64,000 nt of DNA from contig CAJNOL010000071.1 in NCBI GenBank assembly GCA_905250125.1, positions 62,001 to 126,000 on the forward strand, read 5' to 3'. A program made the translations under genes and the position numbers. The stretch is from Rotaria sordida. Lineage: Eukaryota > Rotifera > Eurotatoria > Philodinida > Philodinidae. A model generated the notes under the pieces. It saw only the letters and a program-made list of their open reading frames with translations. It had not been told where the DNA came from and did not search any database. Below, piece after piece: positions 24,415 to 38,770 of the stretch (position 1 is the first letter of the stretch; the number at the start of each line of letters is the position of its first letter).

Positions 24415-27400
24415 TCACGAATTTTGTGGAAGTATAGCTGGATTTGGTGGTAAAATATGTCCACCTTTACGTGATAAAATACTTATTTCAGCTTTTAAGG
24501 CTTCAATTTCTTGTGCTTGTAATTGAACAAGAGTACATAAACGATCAAATTCTTCAATACTTTGTTTTGATGGACCCGTAAATTCATCAGCCTAAACGGA
24601 AAAAAAAATTATAATTTTATAATAGGAAAAAAAAACAGTGGAGAAATTTTATAGATAAACTAACAGCTTTTGTTTTGCGTGAAACAAGTTGTTCATCAAG
24701 AAGACGTTTTTCATCAACAAGTTGAGTTAATTCATCAAGACGTTTTGTATTTGTTTTCAATAAATCAATTGTATCATCATGTTCTTCGATTTTAAGAAGC
24801 TAAAATATAGATTTTTAATAATCAATATTTATTTAAAAAAAAAAAGATTAAATTATAATACAATTTAAATAATAAAATTTTCAAGATTTTGTTATGTATA
24901 TTTCAAATGTTTATTAAAAATTACTCCTTTGATTATTATTCCTCGATTATAATAGTCAAAAACGTCGAAAGTTATTTAATCATTGTTATTACAAAATGCT
25001 GAACCTATCTTATTTATTTCTATATTTGGACTAGAATTTTTTTTTCATCGGTGCTCTAATTATTATTTGCATTGTTATTGTTCGCTCGTTATTTTTCTTT
25101 TTCATAGTTCGTTTTTCTTAATTCAACATTATGATAAGCATTGAATTGAATGGTAAATATTCATTATATCTATTGTAGTAAATCTTAATGCATTATTATA
25201 TATCTCGATCAATTTACACCTTTCATGTTGATCATATTGACAAGTGTGTTGAATCAATGCATCACAACCCATGATTGATGACATTTTGAATATAAAATTT
25301 TATCTGTGCACAAATAAAATACTGCACTATGTAAAATATTCACAAGCATATTCTACCCATTCAAATTTCGACGAATACTTTGAAAGACTCTATAACAATC
25401 TAAGTTATGCTGTTCAGAGCGTTTCCCATTGCTAAGAAACTCTAGGAAAAGAGTCTGATGCCAATTGTGTTCAATTGCTAAAGACCGTAATGAGGAGGAG
25501 CCGCAAAACTTCGACTGAAAACTTACACTCACTATTTTCTTCGAAAATATACGTGAGTTCCACAAAAGTCATCCCAGCCGGAGCTGAAGATTATAGGTAA
25601 ATATTTTATAGTTTTAACTCAAAAAGTACAAATCTTTGATAAATAAATTAAAAAAAAAACAACTATTGAAAAATCTTTTTAGATGTAATACAAATCAAGT
25701 CTGAAATAGTTTTCTCTAGACTGGGATCATTAGAATAGAGACTACCGGAATTAGAAAGAACTTGGTTCGGCACATATCTATTTAAGAAATCATTTTTACT
25801 ATCGAGTACTTTCAATACGGAAAAATACAGCGATCAAGAAAAGTCTATATATAGATCAAAACTTTTGGTATACCTCATATTGTGTCATTGTATTATAATA
25901 TTCATCACCAGCATCATCAAGTTTTTGTTTAAGCTCTTCGATTTGTAAATTAACAATAGCTCCTTCTAATTTTTCTAATTGAACTAATTTACCAAATTTT
26001 TCTACCATTAATTTATTACATTCATCAGTTAAAAGTTTTATAACCTGAGCAGCATGTTTTAATTCATGTGATAAATCTTTTCGTTCTTGTTTTTTATTTC
26101 TAAACAAAAATTTTTTAATAAAAAATAAAATAAAAGAAATGATTATTTGTTCTTCTTTTTTTTTTTTGTTTTTTTTTAAATATATTTACACGTATCGTTC
26201 TTTTTCTCGTTTAATTTCTGTTTTAACATCAACTATACGATTTGTTAAACCTAATTTATTAATTCTATTAAAGATTAATGCATCAGATAAATCATCTGGT
26301 AAATGAGTTGAACGATCATAACGAATTTGATGACAACGAATACCAATAGCAACATTAATATCATTAATTTTTCGTTGTTTCTTTTTCTACAAAACAAAAC
26401 AAAACATTATTTAATTATTGCAACAAATCATCTGAAAATAATTATTTTCTATTATTTATTTACTTGAAAATCAATTAAATCAGCTTGTTTTGATTTTAAT
26501 TCAGCATCAATTTTATTCGAATAAATTTGTGTTTGTCCAAGTGTTTGTTGTAATGATTGTAAAACGGATTTTTCATCCGTTATTGCTTCATCTAAAATTA
26601 TAATAAAAGAATTTTTTTAAAATAAGATAAATAAATTCAAAAAAATTATACCAAGATCAAGTCGTTTTTCACGTAAAGCAACAACATCATCATATACTTT
26701 TTGATCAAGATTTGGTGGACAAATATCAACATCAAGTTGTCGTGTTGGATCTTCATTAGCTATTTGATCCTCATCTTCTTCATCTTCAAGTTCCCAATCT
26801 TCTTCTTCATCCAAATCTTGAGACATATCATCAGCATCTATTTTAAAGAGAAATATAGAATGTTTAGAATCTATTTAGAATATGAAAATCATAATAATAT
26901 ATTGTAAATATTTTGAATTTAAATGAATTTTTTATGAAGAAAATGTTCATTGCCACCAGATGCAATCGTAACTGATAGCGCGAAAACCTGGATATACAAT
27001 GTTACTGTTTACTAGGGAACCTTTCCAAGTTGAAAATCGCTGTTAGTTTCGAACTCTCTGTATAATGCAGACCAACCAGCTTCAATCTTCAAATTCAGAT
27101 TTACTATCATCGATTGTATAAATTTATAAAGGAAAAAGTTATCAAACAATTCATTTTTTTTCAAAGCTTCTGATATAAAAAAAAATGAGCTAATCTTTTA
27201 AAATCCCATATCACAGGTTTGTTCGCACTACCGCTGGTAAGTAGTCGACTATTTAGGTATTAAACTACTGCCGGTTTTTCGTCCGATTTAAATCACATGG
27301 GATGTGTTCAAGTGATATATTTTCTTTTTCTGTAATCATTAAAAAGTCAATGATTACAAATATTGTTGGTATTTTGTCTCGTATTTATATGATTATTCTT

Positions 27401-30400
27401 TTTTGAAATGGCGAAAACGAAAACTTTTATCTGTTATGATATATTAAAAAATGTCTATTAAAAAGTGATGAATATGAATTATATATTTATGGATACATAC
27501 CATCTGCTTCTTCTCCTTCAACACGTTTTTTTCGTTTAATTTTCTTATTTAAAACTCGTAAAAGATAATTATAAAATTTATGTTCTTTTGGTATCATTTC
27601 ATCAAAACGTGCATAAATATGTTTCATTCGTTCATCTAAATTTTCAATATCTTTTTTTTTTAGATCAATTTTTCCATTGAATTCATTTATCTAAAATAGA
27701 AAAATGAAAAAGAAAAAGAGGAAAAAAAAAACCTATTTGTTTACTTTTGTTTGTTCATTATCAAATCGTTTTTGTGCTTCAACAACTTTATTTTCTAAGT
27801 CATTTTCTGTTCGTTCAAATTCTTTCATTAACATTAATTCTTCATAGAATGTAATACATCGAAGATCAGTTTCTTTAGCTCGTAATGTTTTTATCATTTT
27901 AAGATAATATAATAGACAAACATCATTATCAAATGTACGCATTGTTTCTTTAACATTTTCAAGTATTTGATCACGTTCAAAAAATGATCTGAAAACAAAA
28001 ATAAAAAAAAAATTTTTTGTTGGAAATAATTATATGTTGATATCTAACCGATAAGTGAATGGATCAAAATTTGAATTTTCAGGATCGTTTACTTCACGTA
28101 AGATATTAATTGGTGTATTATCATTTGTAGTAGTTTCATTAGAACGATTTCTATTGAGAATATTAGATGGTAATGGTTCTTTTAAATTTACAGACCAACG
28201 AAGATCAATCGGACGTTTTATTGATGATTGACGAGTGTTTGTATTTGATGAATCTTCATCAGGTTTTGTTAAATCACCATTACGTTGTTCATGTTCTTCA
28301 CGAAATGCTTGAATTTCTTCACGAGTAAAGTGAAAACGACTACATATAAAAAAATATTTATTTAAAAGAAAAAGATATTTGATATTATTATTATTATTAT
28401 TATTGTTTTTTATTTACTTTTCTTGTCCATCGTGAACAGATGGTAAGAGAGGAATATTAAATAATTCTTCATAATTTGGCTGACTTTGACCAAGATTTCG
28501 TAATCGTACAAGTTCATTATTTATTTGTTCAGTTAGAGTACGTTTACGTTGAATAAGATCCAAAACACGTTGATTAAATTTCATTTTATATGTATATGTC
28601 TAAACATAATTATTCTCAAATGATGTTTTCATTCTTCAACAGGAATTATCAGAACTATCAAATATTAATGTCAGAATCAGTGATATAGCAAAATCAATCA
28701 TAAATCTATGGTGGCGACTATATCTTATCAGAGAAGTCTTGCAATTGATAAACCGTTTTTGAGTCAAGACTATGCGGATTATGTGTAACTAAATGAGCTA
28801 TGGATACTCTGATAAGAGTTCATGTTTTTAGCCTATTGTCACGAAGATACTACATTTCTACGGTAGTGTTTAAATGAATGCAGAAACATCAGGAAAAATG
28901 ATTTTTGAATTTCAACTTCATACTTCGCATAGAGAGCTCTTAACGAGAACAATTTTTTGCGGATGTTTCAGATCTTGTCATTGTTCCTATTCTAAGATAT
29001 ATCTGTAGTAAAAGCGTGTCTTTTATATTGCTCATATAATACACTGGTAGATTCGATGTTCTTATTTCAGGATAGAAATAAATCCAAAGACTTGAAATCT
29101 TCACAATAAACTAACCTCGTTAAGATCTGTCTCTATACAAAATTCTTAATCGAAATTCGAAAATCAGTTTTTCTGCTGCTCTTGAGATGGATCACGGCAT
29201 TCATTTAAAAACTATCGTAAGAGTACTGTATCTTCGTAGCAATAAGCCTAAAACTGAAACTCTTTTCAAGATATTTATAGTTCATTTGAATTTACATCAT
29301 GCACATAATCTCGATTCAAAACTGATTTAGCAATTGCGAGACTTTCTTCATTAGTAAAATGGATAACTAATACTATCTAACAGCTTGTCATATTTCACGC
29401 AAACAAGATTTAAGAAATACCATAATTAATCTATTGAAAAAATGAATCATAGAAATCTGTTCGATTTTCTTTACGAAATGATCGATTTAAATTTGTACGT
29501 AATTCATTCAACAGTTTTAATTTTATAAAAATGACCTGAAACTATTATATTTATTTTCGGTAGGATCTTTTTGTGAAACATCTGTTATTTATTAAGCTTC
29601 TTTTTTTGATTTTTATTAAATTACCACAAATCTCAATTTCATGATTCTATCAAGTGCTCGAAGAACAGTAAGCCGTTGTTCAACTGGTACAACATAATCC
29701 GATGCTGATTTTAAAAAATAATTTCCCATATTATCTTTTGCATAACGAATATTTTCAACTTCAACTGGATCAGCATATCCTTCTGGTTTTTTCTTTTGAT
29801 AAAGTGCTGTCCACTAAAATACAAACAATCAAACATATTTATATATATATATATAAAATTGAAATGAAAAAACCTCTTCTTTTCGTTTTTGTCGTCGTTT
29901 AGCACGTTCTTCCATTTTACGTAATAAACGTTCTACACGCATTGCTTTAGCACCTTTTAATTTTGTTGTTGAAGATTTCGATTCAGTAGTACGTGCTTCT
30001 CGACTTTCACCAGCTTTTTCATCTATTTTGAAAACAATAAATTAAATATTTATTAAAAATTTATCTTAAATTCATTACCAGAAATTTCAATAGTCTCTTT
30101 TCTTTTTCCTTTATCAAGTAAAGCATTTTTTTGTCGTTCAATTTCTTCTTGTAATGAATAAAAATCCTTCGGTAATTCTATTTAAAAATATAATCAAAAA
30201 TCAATAATACATAACTAAATAGTATTCATACCGATAGTACGAAATGTACTAACTTCCCATTGACCATCAAAACTTTTAACTGAAACAACATCTTGAGCAA
30301 CAGGATCGACAAACCTAAATTGATTTTAATAACAAAAACGAAAGTAAAGTTTTTAGACAAGATGTTCGTTCACTCTTATCCTGCAAGAGTGTTTCCGATG

Positions 30401-33400
30401 ATAGAAATTAAGAAACAAAAAAGCATACTTCTGTACATCTTGTGCTTCCTTAAACTAATGTTTTATCCAGCATAGAGCGCAGAGGGATGTTCATCCTTCC
30501 GAGGTTTGGATTGCTCAACCAGAAGAGAAAATCTGAATAAAACACTAGTCTCAACTTCTTCGAACCTCATCATACTTCTCATATTTTGAAAGTACAGAAG
30601 TATGCTTTTTCCTCTTTAAGTGAAAAGCTATGAATTAGAACTAGAATTTTGCGCTCTTTTTAAATATGAATTTTGAAAAATTCTGTTCGAGAGTAGTAAA
30701 ATAATCTTTGAAAAGCCTAAAAAATTAGGTTTGGGTGGAAAATTCTTGGATTTTCACTATTGCGATTCGACACTCACTGTTGAAATTTCTATTTAGATAT
30801 AAGCTTGTAGATCAGAAATCACCCTACAAATTTTTTTTGTCTTTCATCAAAGCATCTCAATTTTTGTTTTTTCTAGATATACTTATCTTTAAAATATCGA
30901 CAATTGTTTTACGTCGAAAGAAGCTCTTGATAAAAATGCTTGTAGCTTCACTTGGATAAATGCTACAGCTTACATTTTGTAGAGAAGTGTTCGCTCTAGA
31001 AAACCATCGACACTGACAATTTTTCGCATGTTCGAAAAGGGTACTTATAGGATACACAAAAACCTATTGACTCACTATTGAAAATAATTTTTCATGTCTT
31101 TCAAAAAGTTCTTTACTACTCTTGAACAAAACTAGACATAAAATGTCTAAGTTCATATTCGAAAAGAGCACAAAAGCAATAAAAATTTTTCGATCATCAT
31201 TTTATTTTTACCATTGTTCTAATTTTCTTAATGCAACATTACAACGTTCAGATTCCCATGCTAATTCTTTAACAGATAGATCAATTTTATCTTGAAGTTC
31301 AGCAAGAAAATTTTGTCGAATATTTTCATCAAGAATAAAATCCTAAAAAAGAGATAGAAACTTTTTTTTTTCTTTTTTCAGTTGTTTACTTGACGAGCTG
31401 TTCTTAAATCTGCTGGTAATTGATCATTTTCTATTAATAATCTTCGAAATTTTCCTCTTAAACCTTCAACTCTTTGTCGCATTTCACTTTTTAATCCTTC
31501 AGCTGATTTTTTCATTTTATCTTGTTCAGCTCTTTGTTTTTCTTCTTCAATTGAATAATGTTTCGGTTCAGTTATATCTTGTGGTTCGATTTCACCCTAT
31601 ATATATATATATATATAAATCAAATATTCATCTATTCAATAACAGGTGCTGGTTTTTGCTTTTCTATTTACTGTATATGCTGGCATTTTAGGTATCTCAA
31701 ATTGTTCTTGAAAAATATTTAAATCTTCTTTAACAACATAACCAAATATATTTCCATCAGCACCACCAGAAAATGCAAAACGATCATCAAATGATGTAAT
31801 TAAATGAGTTACAATTCCATATTCAGTATCATGTGATCCTCTTGTCCAATAATCATCAAGTGATTGAAATATTTGTGTACCACCATATGGATAAATACGT
31901 ATAAAACCATTTTTTAAACCAACACATATTAAATTTAATTTTTCTCTACAAACAAAACATACAAATGAAATTTTGAAAATAAAAAAAAAAAAAACTAAAA
32001 TACCTAATGAGAATACTTGTTAATGGAATATCATTACCATCTGCTAAGTCTGTATTTGGTACAGGTAAAGTATTTACTATAGTATCTTGTCGTTCTGGAT
32101 TATATTGAAAACGATCATCTTTATTTGAAAATTGACAATGATATAAATATCCAGCATCATAATTATCCTAAATTGAAAAATATTAAAAAAATAAAAATAA
32201 AATAAAAAATAAAATACAACCATAGAAAGCCAAAATGTATCTGGAGATGTATAAGCTGCAAATAAAGCTGCACTAGGTGTTTCAGGTATATATGGTTTCC
32301 AATCATCCTCTTCTTTTTTTTCTTCTTCTTCTTGTTCCGTAGGTCGTTCACCTTCTACAAAGAAAATAAAATATTTCTTTTTTTCTTAGATTTATATTAC
32401 AATTAATATATTTCTTTTATTATCATGTTCTTCTAATTTATGAAGGAACATTCTCATGTGTCAGTTCACTTACGAGTTCAGATTAGAGATGTACGGGACC
32501 AAGTTCTTTGGTTCTAGTTCTGGTCATTTTAGTTTTTGGTACCCCATTCGTCACTATGTATACATCTGAGAACATTCACTTGTAAGTAATAAGACACTTC
32601 TGTAGGAATTTTTTAAAGCTCCTATCCTCTTCTTACGAAATTCATGCTGAAGTATGTGATGGAAAACTTCCGAGGCTTACTTCAGACTACTATTGATCTA
32701 AAATATCTTTATTCATTAAGCAAAAATTCTTCAGTAGTCAATAAAATAAAACTTTTTTTTTCTATGTCTGCAATCCTGATCGATTATGAGGTTCTATTGT
32801 TTATTATAAATCATTAAATTCCTTCAAATTAATAAAATTAAATATGAAATAGTTTAATATTTACCTTTCTCTTTCTTTTCAATACCACGTAAACGTCTTT
32901 CTTCTTCTAATTTTCTTTGTCGTTCTTCTTCTTCTTTTCGTTTTCGTTCAAGTTCTTCTTCATGCTTAGAAAAGAAACAAATAAATATTTTAACCCATTT
33001 TTAGATTTAAAAAATGTTCTTACTCGTAATCGAGATTTAATACTTCGAAAACGAAATATTCGTACAGGTAATTGTGTTTCAATTAAATATGATGTTGATG
33101 TATCAAATTTAATACCACCTGGTCCTTCATATTCAAGTATAACACCATTGTTCAAACAAACAAGAAGACAAGTTTTATCCTGATTATTTAAATAAAAAAA
33201 ATAAAAAAAAGAAATTTCTATAATTTACTTTTCAATAATACTTACATATTGAGCTGGTGTCCATGTCATAAAAGTTATTGTCTCGTTTACATTGACAAAA
33301 CCAATTGGATTTAAACCTTTTGGTGTAAAATTAAAGAAAAATACTGTTCCATCAGTACTCTAAGAAATTAAAAACAAAAAGACATAATTAATTTAAAAAC

Positions 33401-36400
33401 ATTGATTTAAATAGATGAAAAAGAAACAAACTCCAGTAGCTATCCATTGATTTTTAACTTCTACAGTAATAAATGTAACCGATTTTGTATGTGGTTTAAG
33501 AACTTGTATCATTCGTAAATCAAATTCAAATTTTTTTTCTGTTCCATTTGGTTTAATACCCGAACGAAGTTTGAAATATCGTATAACACCATCAGAAAAT
33601 CCAACTAATATTCCATCAGATTTTTCATCAAACTTTAAATAGAAAACAATATATTATTTATCCAAAAAAACCTTAATTTAATTTATAACATACAACAGTT
33701 GGAAGCCATTTTAAACTTGTAACATTTGTTACAAACATTTTTTGAGATAAAATTTCTTGTGTAAGAATATTATAAATTCGAATAGCTATATGAACAAAAA
33801 CAAATTATGAGATTACTTTAAATATAAATTAAATGATATTAATTTTACTATTGCCAGCCGAACAAGTAAACATATGATAAACTGATGAAGTATCAAGACC
33901 AGTTACAGCACCTGATGTAAATGAAAGAAGAACTTCTGGATCAACACTATTTTTCGAAAATGTTAAATCTAATTTCCAAATATTTCCTCTTGCATCCTAT
34001 TTATTGAAAGAAAATAATTTTAAAAAATTCTAAACTAATTTCAACAAAAAAAAAAACAAGACTTACCTGAGCAAACCAAAGACTCATATCATCAACAACT
34101 CCATGTTTGATTCCCATTAATTTACTATCTGTTCCAACTCGAAGTTCATTCAATGGTTCCATTTCCATTTTTGATCCTTCATCAATTGCTTCAGCTGTAT
34201 CAATAGTTTCAAAATCCCAAATACGTATATAACCATCTTCACCAACAGTATATACATCACTTTCATTTAAAAGTACTTGTTGTATTGGACCATTATGACA
34301 AGGTTTGCCTTTTTTACGACAAACTTCTATTTGAATTAAACCACCATCCCATAATAACATATTACCCCATTCAGTACCAGAAATAACCTAAAATTAATAT
34401 TCTTAAATTAATTATTTAAAAAAAATCTTTTCATACTTTTCCATCTGGTAATTCACGATAACCTTCAATATCAGAAATTTCTGTTCGTCCAAATCGACCT
34501 AATTCACCTTGTAATTTTAAACCAGTAAATGTTCGAGCCATTTTCCAGAATCTATTATAATTTTTTTATTTTATTTATATTTCAAAAAAAAAACAAAAAA
34601 CAAAAAAAAATCTTTTTTTTTCTCGTAATCTTACTTAATATGACCAATACCAGATGTAGTTAAATGTCCTTTAAGATCTTTTGAAAATGATACTTTAAAA
34701 ACTTCTTGTGATGATGCTTTGCTACGTAATAAAATCTTTTCATCACGCCAATCCCATATTGTTAACATATAATCTGGACTTGAACCAAGTGAAGCAAGTA
34801 AATCACCTTCAGTACTAAACATAATCAAATATATATATATATTTCGTTTGAATTTTTTTTTTGTGGTTTTTAAATTTACTTAAAATCAAGATAAGCATAA
34901 GAACGTTGTGTACCAGCTTTTAATATTCTATAAGGTCTTAATGATGGATATTCATATATAACTATATTTGGAATATCACCTTTTTCACCAACAGCAAAAT
35001 ATTGTCTATTTGGATGAACCTTTTTTTTTATTTTTGTAAAATAATAAAATTATAGATTATTTTATAAAGAATTAATTATTTTTTTTCTTACAACAACTGC
35101 TCCAATACTATAACCACCTGTTGTTTGAATGTATCTATGCTGTCCACTAGGTAAATCAATTATTTCAATAACACAAGCAGCAGCAAACATAACTGTTTTA
35201 TTATCTAATATATGTAAATTTCCACGTTTATCACAATCATAAGCAAATGATCGACTAGAAAAAAAAAGTAATAAATAAGGAATTTGAATTCTTTATTCTC
35301 AAACATTAATTCAGTAGAATTTGGGGTTCAGTTAACCATGAGGAATAGTTTACGCAGGTTACTGATATGGTTAAATTTGAGCAAAGTCATGTCATTGTGA
35401 AGATGAAGAATGTGTCATAAAGAAGATAAAAGTTGAATTGATTTGTGCTTTTTTTGCAGTTATTTTATCTATATAAAGCTGGAAATCTATGTATGATGAT
35501 TTATTTTTTTGAAAAATTACTAATTTTGAGCAATGATATATGGTTAGATGTTTGTAAAGGCGATTATTTTCAGATTGAAATCATCCATTCCTATTGTTAA
35601 GATCTCATCTAGATGATGAAAAGCCATAACAAAAACGTCAGGCTTCAATCTTTTATCGATAAGAAATTGTTTAAAAATGACTGTCGAACGTTTTTTTCTT
35701 TGCTACTAGTTTTGATAAAGTTTTTAGCATGCAGATTGTGTTATTTTATGAGTTTATATCGAAAATTATGAAATTATTTTTCATATTACATATGATCAAT
35801 GCATCAAAAGTTGTCAAGAAAAATGTTACTTTCACATCTGTAATCAAGAAATTTTTAAAAACTACTCCACAAATAGATTATGTCCACAATCAACTTTACA
35901 AACATCAAAATAATCATCTTAGTCAAGAAATAATTAAAAAAAACCGTTTAATATGTAGCTTATCGAAAACTTCAAAATAGATAATTTTCTATGAATGAGT
36001 GAAAAAAGATCCAACAGAAAGTAAACAATTCATTAATTTGAACTTACAACATTGTTAATGTATTTTGTGGGAATGTCGCTTCATTTGTTGTTAATGGTTT
36101 AGCATGAATTTTTTCTGCATCATAATAGAATGTATCTGGAAGTCTTGGTGGACTTTCATGTTCTGGTTTTTCAACAATATCTTGATTTTCATTATCTGTA
36201 ACTGTTGTAATTTGTTCTGGTTGAATATCTTGTTGATCAATTTGTGTTGTTTGTTCATCTGCTTCTCCTCCTCCTCCTTCTTCTTCTTCTTGTTCTTCTT
36301 GTTGTTCATTATTTTCCTGAGTTAGTTCAGGTAGTGATGGTATTTGAGTTGAATCAAGTGTTATTGAAGTAGCTAATCAAAATAATAAATTTGAATATTT

Positions 36401-36706
36401 TGTATTTTGAAAAAAAAAAAAGGAAAACAGTTACTTACAAAGCTCATTTTCAGAATTTAAAACTTCCTGTGTTTGTGCATCTGGTGTGACTATAAAAATG
36501 ATTTTTGGAATAATGAAAAATTCATGTTTCATTTTTTTAAAATTTATTTACCTTGAGTATCAACAGATCCTGCATCCATAACTGATAAAGGTTGATGAGC
36601 TAAATTAATAAATGAAGAGTAAAAAAAATAAAATAAAATAATTTTTATTAATACTTGATGCAGATTCATCTGTAGGTTTTTCTCTTGGTGATCCTTCTCT
36701 CGACAT
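24415..36706 (-). CDS. CFAP44: Cilia- and flagella-associated protein 44 (WD40 plus coiled coil)
   Basis: ATG at 36706, stop at 24415-24417. First exons: 36655-36706, 36552-36599, 36439-36489, 36048-36372; last exon 24415-24591. After an acidic Gln/Glu-rich lead come WD40 repeats closely like CFAP44/WDR52: [62 protein letters not shown] and [16 protein letters not shown]. From about 31700 downward the protein is charged coiled coil (for example [58 protein letters not shown]). With CFAP43, the family forms the tether/tetherhead of inner dynein arm f in axonemes. Many introns are about 50-70 nt; those of about 0.65-1.1 kb lie near 24.8-25.9, 26.8-27.5, 28.6-29.6, 30.3-31.2 and 35.3-36.0 kb, and most of them hold repeats. 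It is head to head with tropomyosin. Confidence 0.92.
25040..25580 (+). repeat. Interspersed repeat family R1, copy 2
   Basis: In a CFAP44 intron (about 24803-25874). Shares blocks in the same order as copy 1: TATATATCTCGATCAA near 25198, GACATTTTGAATATAAAATT near 25282, TTTTATCTGTGCAC near 25300, and CATTGCTAAGAAACTCTAGG near 25428. It also shares GTTGATCATAT and AATGCAT blocks with copy 3 on the opposite strand. The minus-strand frame 25353-25565 lies within it and I do not regard it as a gene. Confidence 0.7.
28720..29360. repeat. Fold-back element G in a CFAP44 intron
   Basis: The left arm (from TTGCAATTGATAAACC at 28739) pairs with a right arm ending near 29338 whose complement is GCAATTGCTAAATCAG. 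Pairing continues inward through GACTATG..GATTATGTG and AGCCTATTG to about 28920 and 29150. It occupies most of the 1.0-kb intron between the exons ending KLRFV and starting TYTYKMKF. A related shorter copy is at 57460-57800. Confidence 0.7.
30640..31190. repeat. Fold-back element H in a CFAP44 intron
   Basis: The left arm near 30648-30700 (GCGCTCTTTTTAAATATGAA, then GAGAGTAGTAAA) pairs with the right arm near 31110-31185, whose complement reads GTGCTCTTTTCGAATATGAA and CAAGAGTAGTAAA. A separate small inverted pair nearby (AAAAAGCATACTTCTGTAC around 30418 with 30592-30612) may be a second nested element. Both lie in the roughly 0.9-kb intron between the exons encoding RKLEQW and FVDPVAQDV. 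Confidence 0.6.
32440..32860. other. Longer CFAP44 intron segment, no gene
   Basis: Between coding segments near 32370 and 32870. It holds a block (GAGATGTACGGGACCAAG near 32484, then TAGTTCTGGTCAT) that resembles a block in tropomyosin intron 2 near 37860-37895, suggesting a small shared repeat. Otherwise nothing recognised. Confidence 0.35.
35300..35620 (+). repeat. Interspersed repeat family R3, copy 1 (CFAP44 intron)
   Basis: Shares with the complement of 41240-41600 the ordered blocks GGTTAAATTTGAGC, AAGTCAT, TTTGCAGTTATTTT, TATAAAGCTGGAAATCTA and ATGATAT.TGGTTAG followed by ATTATTTTCAG. No open frame of interest. Confidence 0.65.
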
Positions 36707-36960
36707 AATTTAATCTAAAAAACTAATGAAATGTTTTATACCATTTTTGTCGTAAGTTAAAATTTGTTACTAAGCATTATATTTCTAAGCGACGATAAAT
36801 AACAGATGTCGTTCGAAAAAATGAAGAAAAAATGTTCATTGGCTGTTCCTATTTTGGGAAAGAAGAACGATCGATTAATACTAAAATAAACAAATATTTG
36901 ACCTCATCAGAAAACACATCTAATTTTTTTTTCTTAGTTATCTAAAAAAGAAAAAACAAA
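36707..36960. promoter_or_regulatory. Short bidirectional promoter between CFAP44 and tropomyosin
   Basis: The two start codons are only 254 bp apart and point away from each other, so both 5' UTRs and any core promoter must fit here. I see no clear TATA element or known motif. Regulation shared between the two genes is inferred from spacing alone. Confidence 0.5.
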
Positions 36961-38770
36961 ATGTCAAGTACAATTGATGTAAAACCAAAACTTTCTGATA
37001 CATTATTAAATGATATATCACAACAACAACAACAACCATTAAGTGTTCGGGAAAAAATTGTGAATATATTTCAAGAATTAGAAATAACACGAGATGAACA
37101 ACGACGAATTAATTCAGAACTTGAAAAAGAAATTCAATCTCGAATTGAAGCTGAGGCTGAAGCAGCACATTTACGTCGACAAGTTCAATTAGTTGAAGTT
37201 AATCTTGATAATGCAACAGCTCGTGTTAATCATGTAACAACACAATTAATTGAAGTTATGAAAGTATCGGAAGCAGCACGACAGTATGAATTTTTTATTT
37301 GAGATTTTTTTATTTTCTTCGTTCATTAAAACTTCAAAATATTAATTTTAGTGTTTGTACAAGTCTGGAAACTAAATTAACAACTGTTAAAGACAAAGAA
37401 ATTGATCTTGATGATGATTTAAGAAAAGCAAAAGAATGTAGTATTGAAACTGACAAACGTTTTCAAGAAGTAAAATTAATTTGTTTTTTTTTTTCGTTGC
37501 ATGACACGATGAGTTTCTATTTCCAGTAAAATTCAAATCAAATAACTACGGAAAAACATTTTGTATGGGAATTCTATTTGATGTCTTGAGACATGACCAC
37601 CAGAGATTTATTTTCATGTGATAAGAATATAGAAACGATGTGAATAGGTTCAAATTAGGTTGAACTGAATCAGAAAAACCAATTTAATATAAATAAAATA
37701 CAGAAGTCATATGTATAGTTTTGCATTATGCTGAGTCAGGAAATTCATTTTCATCTCAAATACTTTTCTGGTAAAAATAATTTTTCTGTCCCAATCCAAC
37801 CCCAAAAATATAGATATGATTTCTATAGTCTTTTCATATTAAAATGCATCTCAACACTCGAGATGTGCGAGATCAATTTTAGTTCCAGTCATGAAGACCG
37901 GAATCAATCGAAAAAAGTTACTGGAGCCAAAACAAACTTGTTCTCGTACATTTCTATTCCTGATCCAACTCAATGCCAAACTAGAGATTGTATTCCTTCA
38001 AATGAATATGTAAAAATAAATTTTAGCTATATTTAACCTAAATACTTGCAACGGTATTGCTTAGCTTGAATTATTTATTATATAACTATGTTTAGAAATT
38101 TGAATTTTTTGGAAATTGAAATTTACCATCATGGTTTCTTTTTGAACTTGATTAATGAAGATTTGTTGTTTTTTTTTGTTTTGTTTAATAGACTGCAAAT
38201 AAATTAAATGAATTACAAGAACGATTTGAACTTGCTGAACGTCGATCGACTATTGCAGATCAGTAAGTTTCAAATACATGAATGATAATTTTCTAGATTA
38301 AAAATTATAGACGAATAGTATCACTTGAAAAAGATATTCGACATGCATATGTAGAAATGAAGTCATTACTTCAAGCTGAAGAAAAAGTAAAGATCTTTTT
38401 TGTTTTTGTTTTTAATTTTTGTTAATTTTTTAAAATTATTTGTTTTTTTCCAGGCACATGCTACGGAAGAAAAATATCGTAAAACTCTTGAAGATTTACA
38501 ATCTCGACTTAAATCGGTATGAATTAAAAATTCTAAAATACTGATTTTTTTTTTCTCATTCATGTTTATATATTTAGGCCCAACAGCGAACAGATGAAGC
38601 TGAAACAGATGTTGGAAAATTACAAATTAAAGTTGATAAACTTAAAGGTACTTGTTGTTTCTTTTTCAATAAACAAATTTTTAATCTTTGCATTTATAGA
38701 AAAATTGGCTGATGAACGTAATAAATGTCATCAATTACAAAAAATGATGGCTGATTCATCTGTATCATAA
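36961..38770 (+). CDS. TPM: Tropomyosin
   Basis: Seven exons, 36961-37283, 37352-37469, 38192-38262, 38311-38386, 38454-38516, 38578-38647 and 38700-38770, give 263 residues, all heptad-repeat coiled coil after a short Gln-rich start. Family landmarks are AHLRRQVQLVEVNLDNATAR, ERFELAERRSTIAD, RIVSLEKDIRHAYVEMKSL, AEEKAHATEEKYRKTLEDL and a conserved-like end KLADERNKCHQLQ. It is shorter than the 284-residue muscle form, like non-muscle tropomyosins with one alternative first exon. It binds along F-actin and controls access of myosin and other partners. The internal exons are 118, 71, 76, 63 and 70 nt, the same sizes I recall for vertebrate TPM exons 4-8. Intron 2 is 722 nt; no alternative exon was recognised in it. 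Confidence 0.88.
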
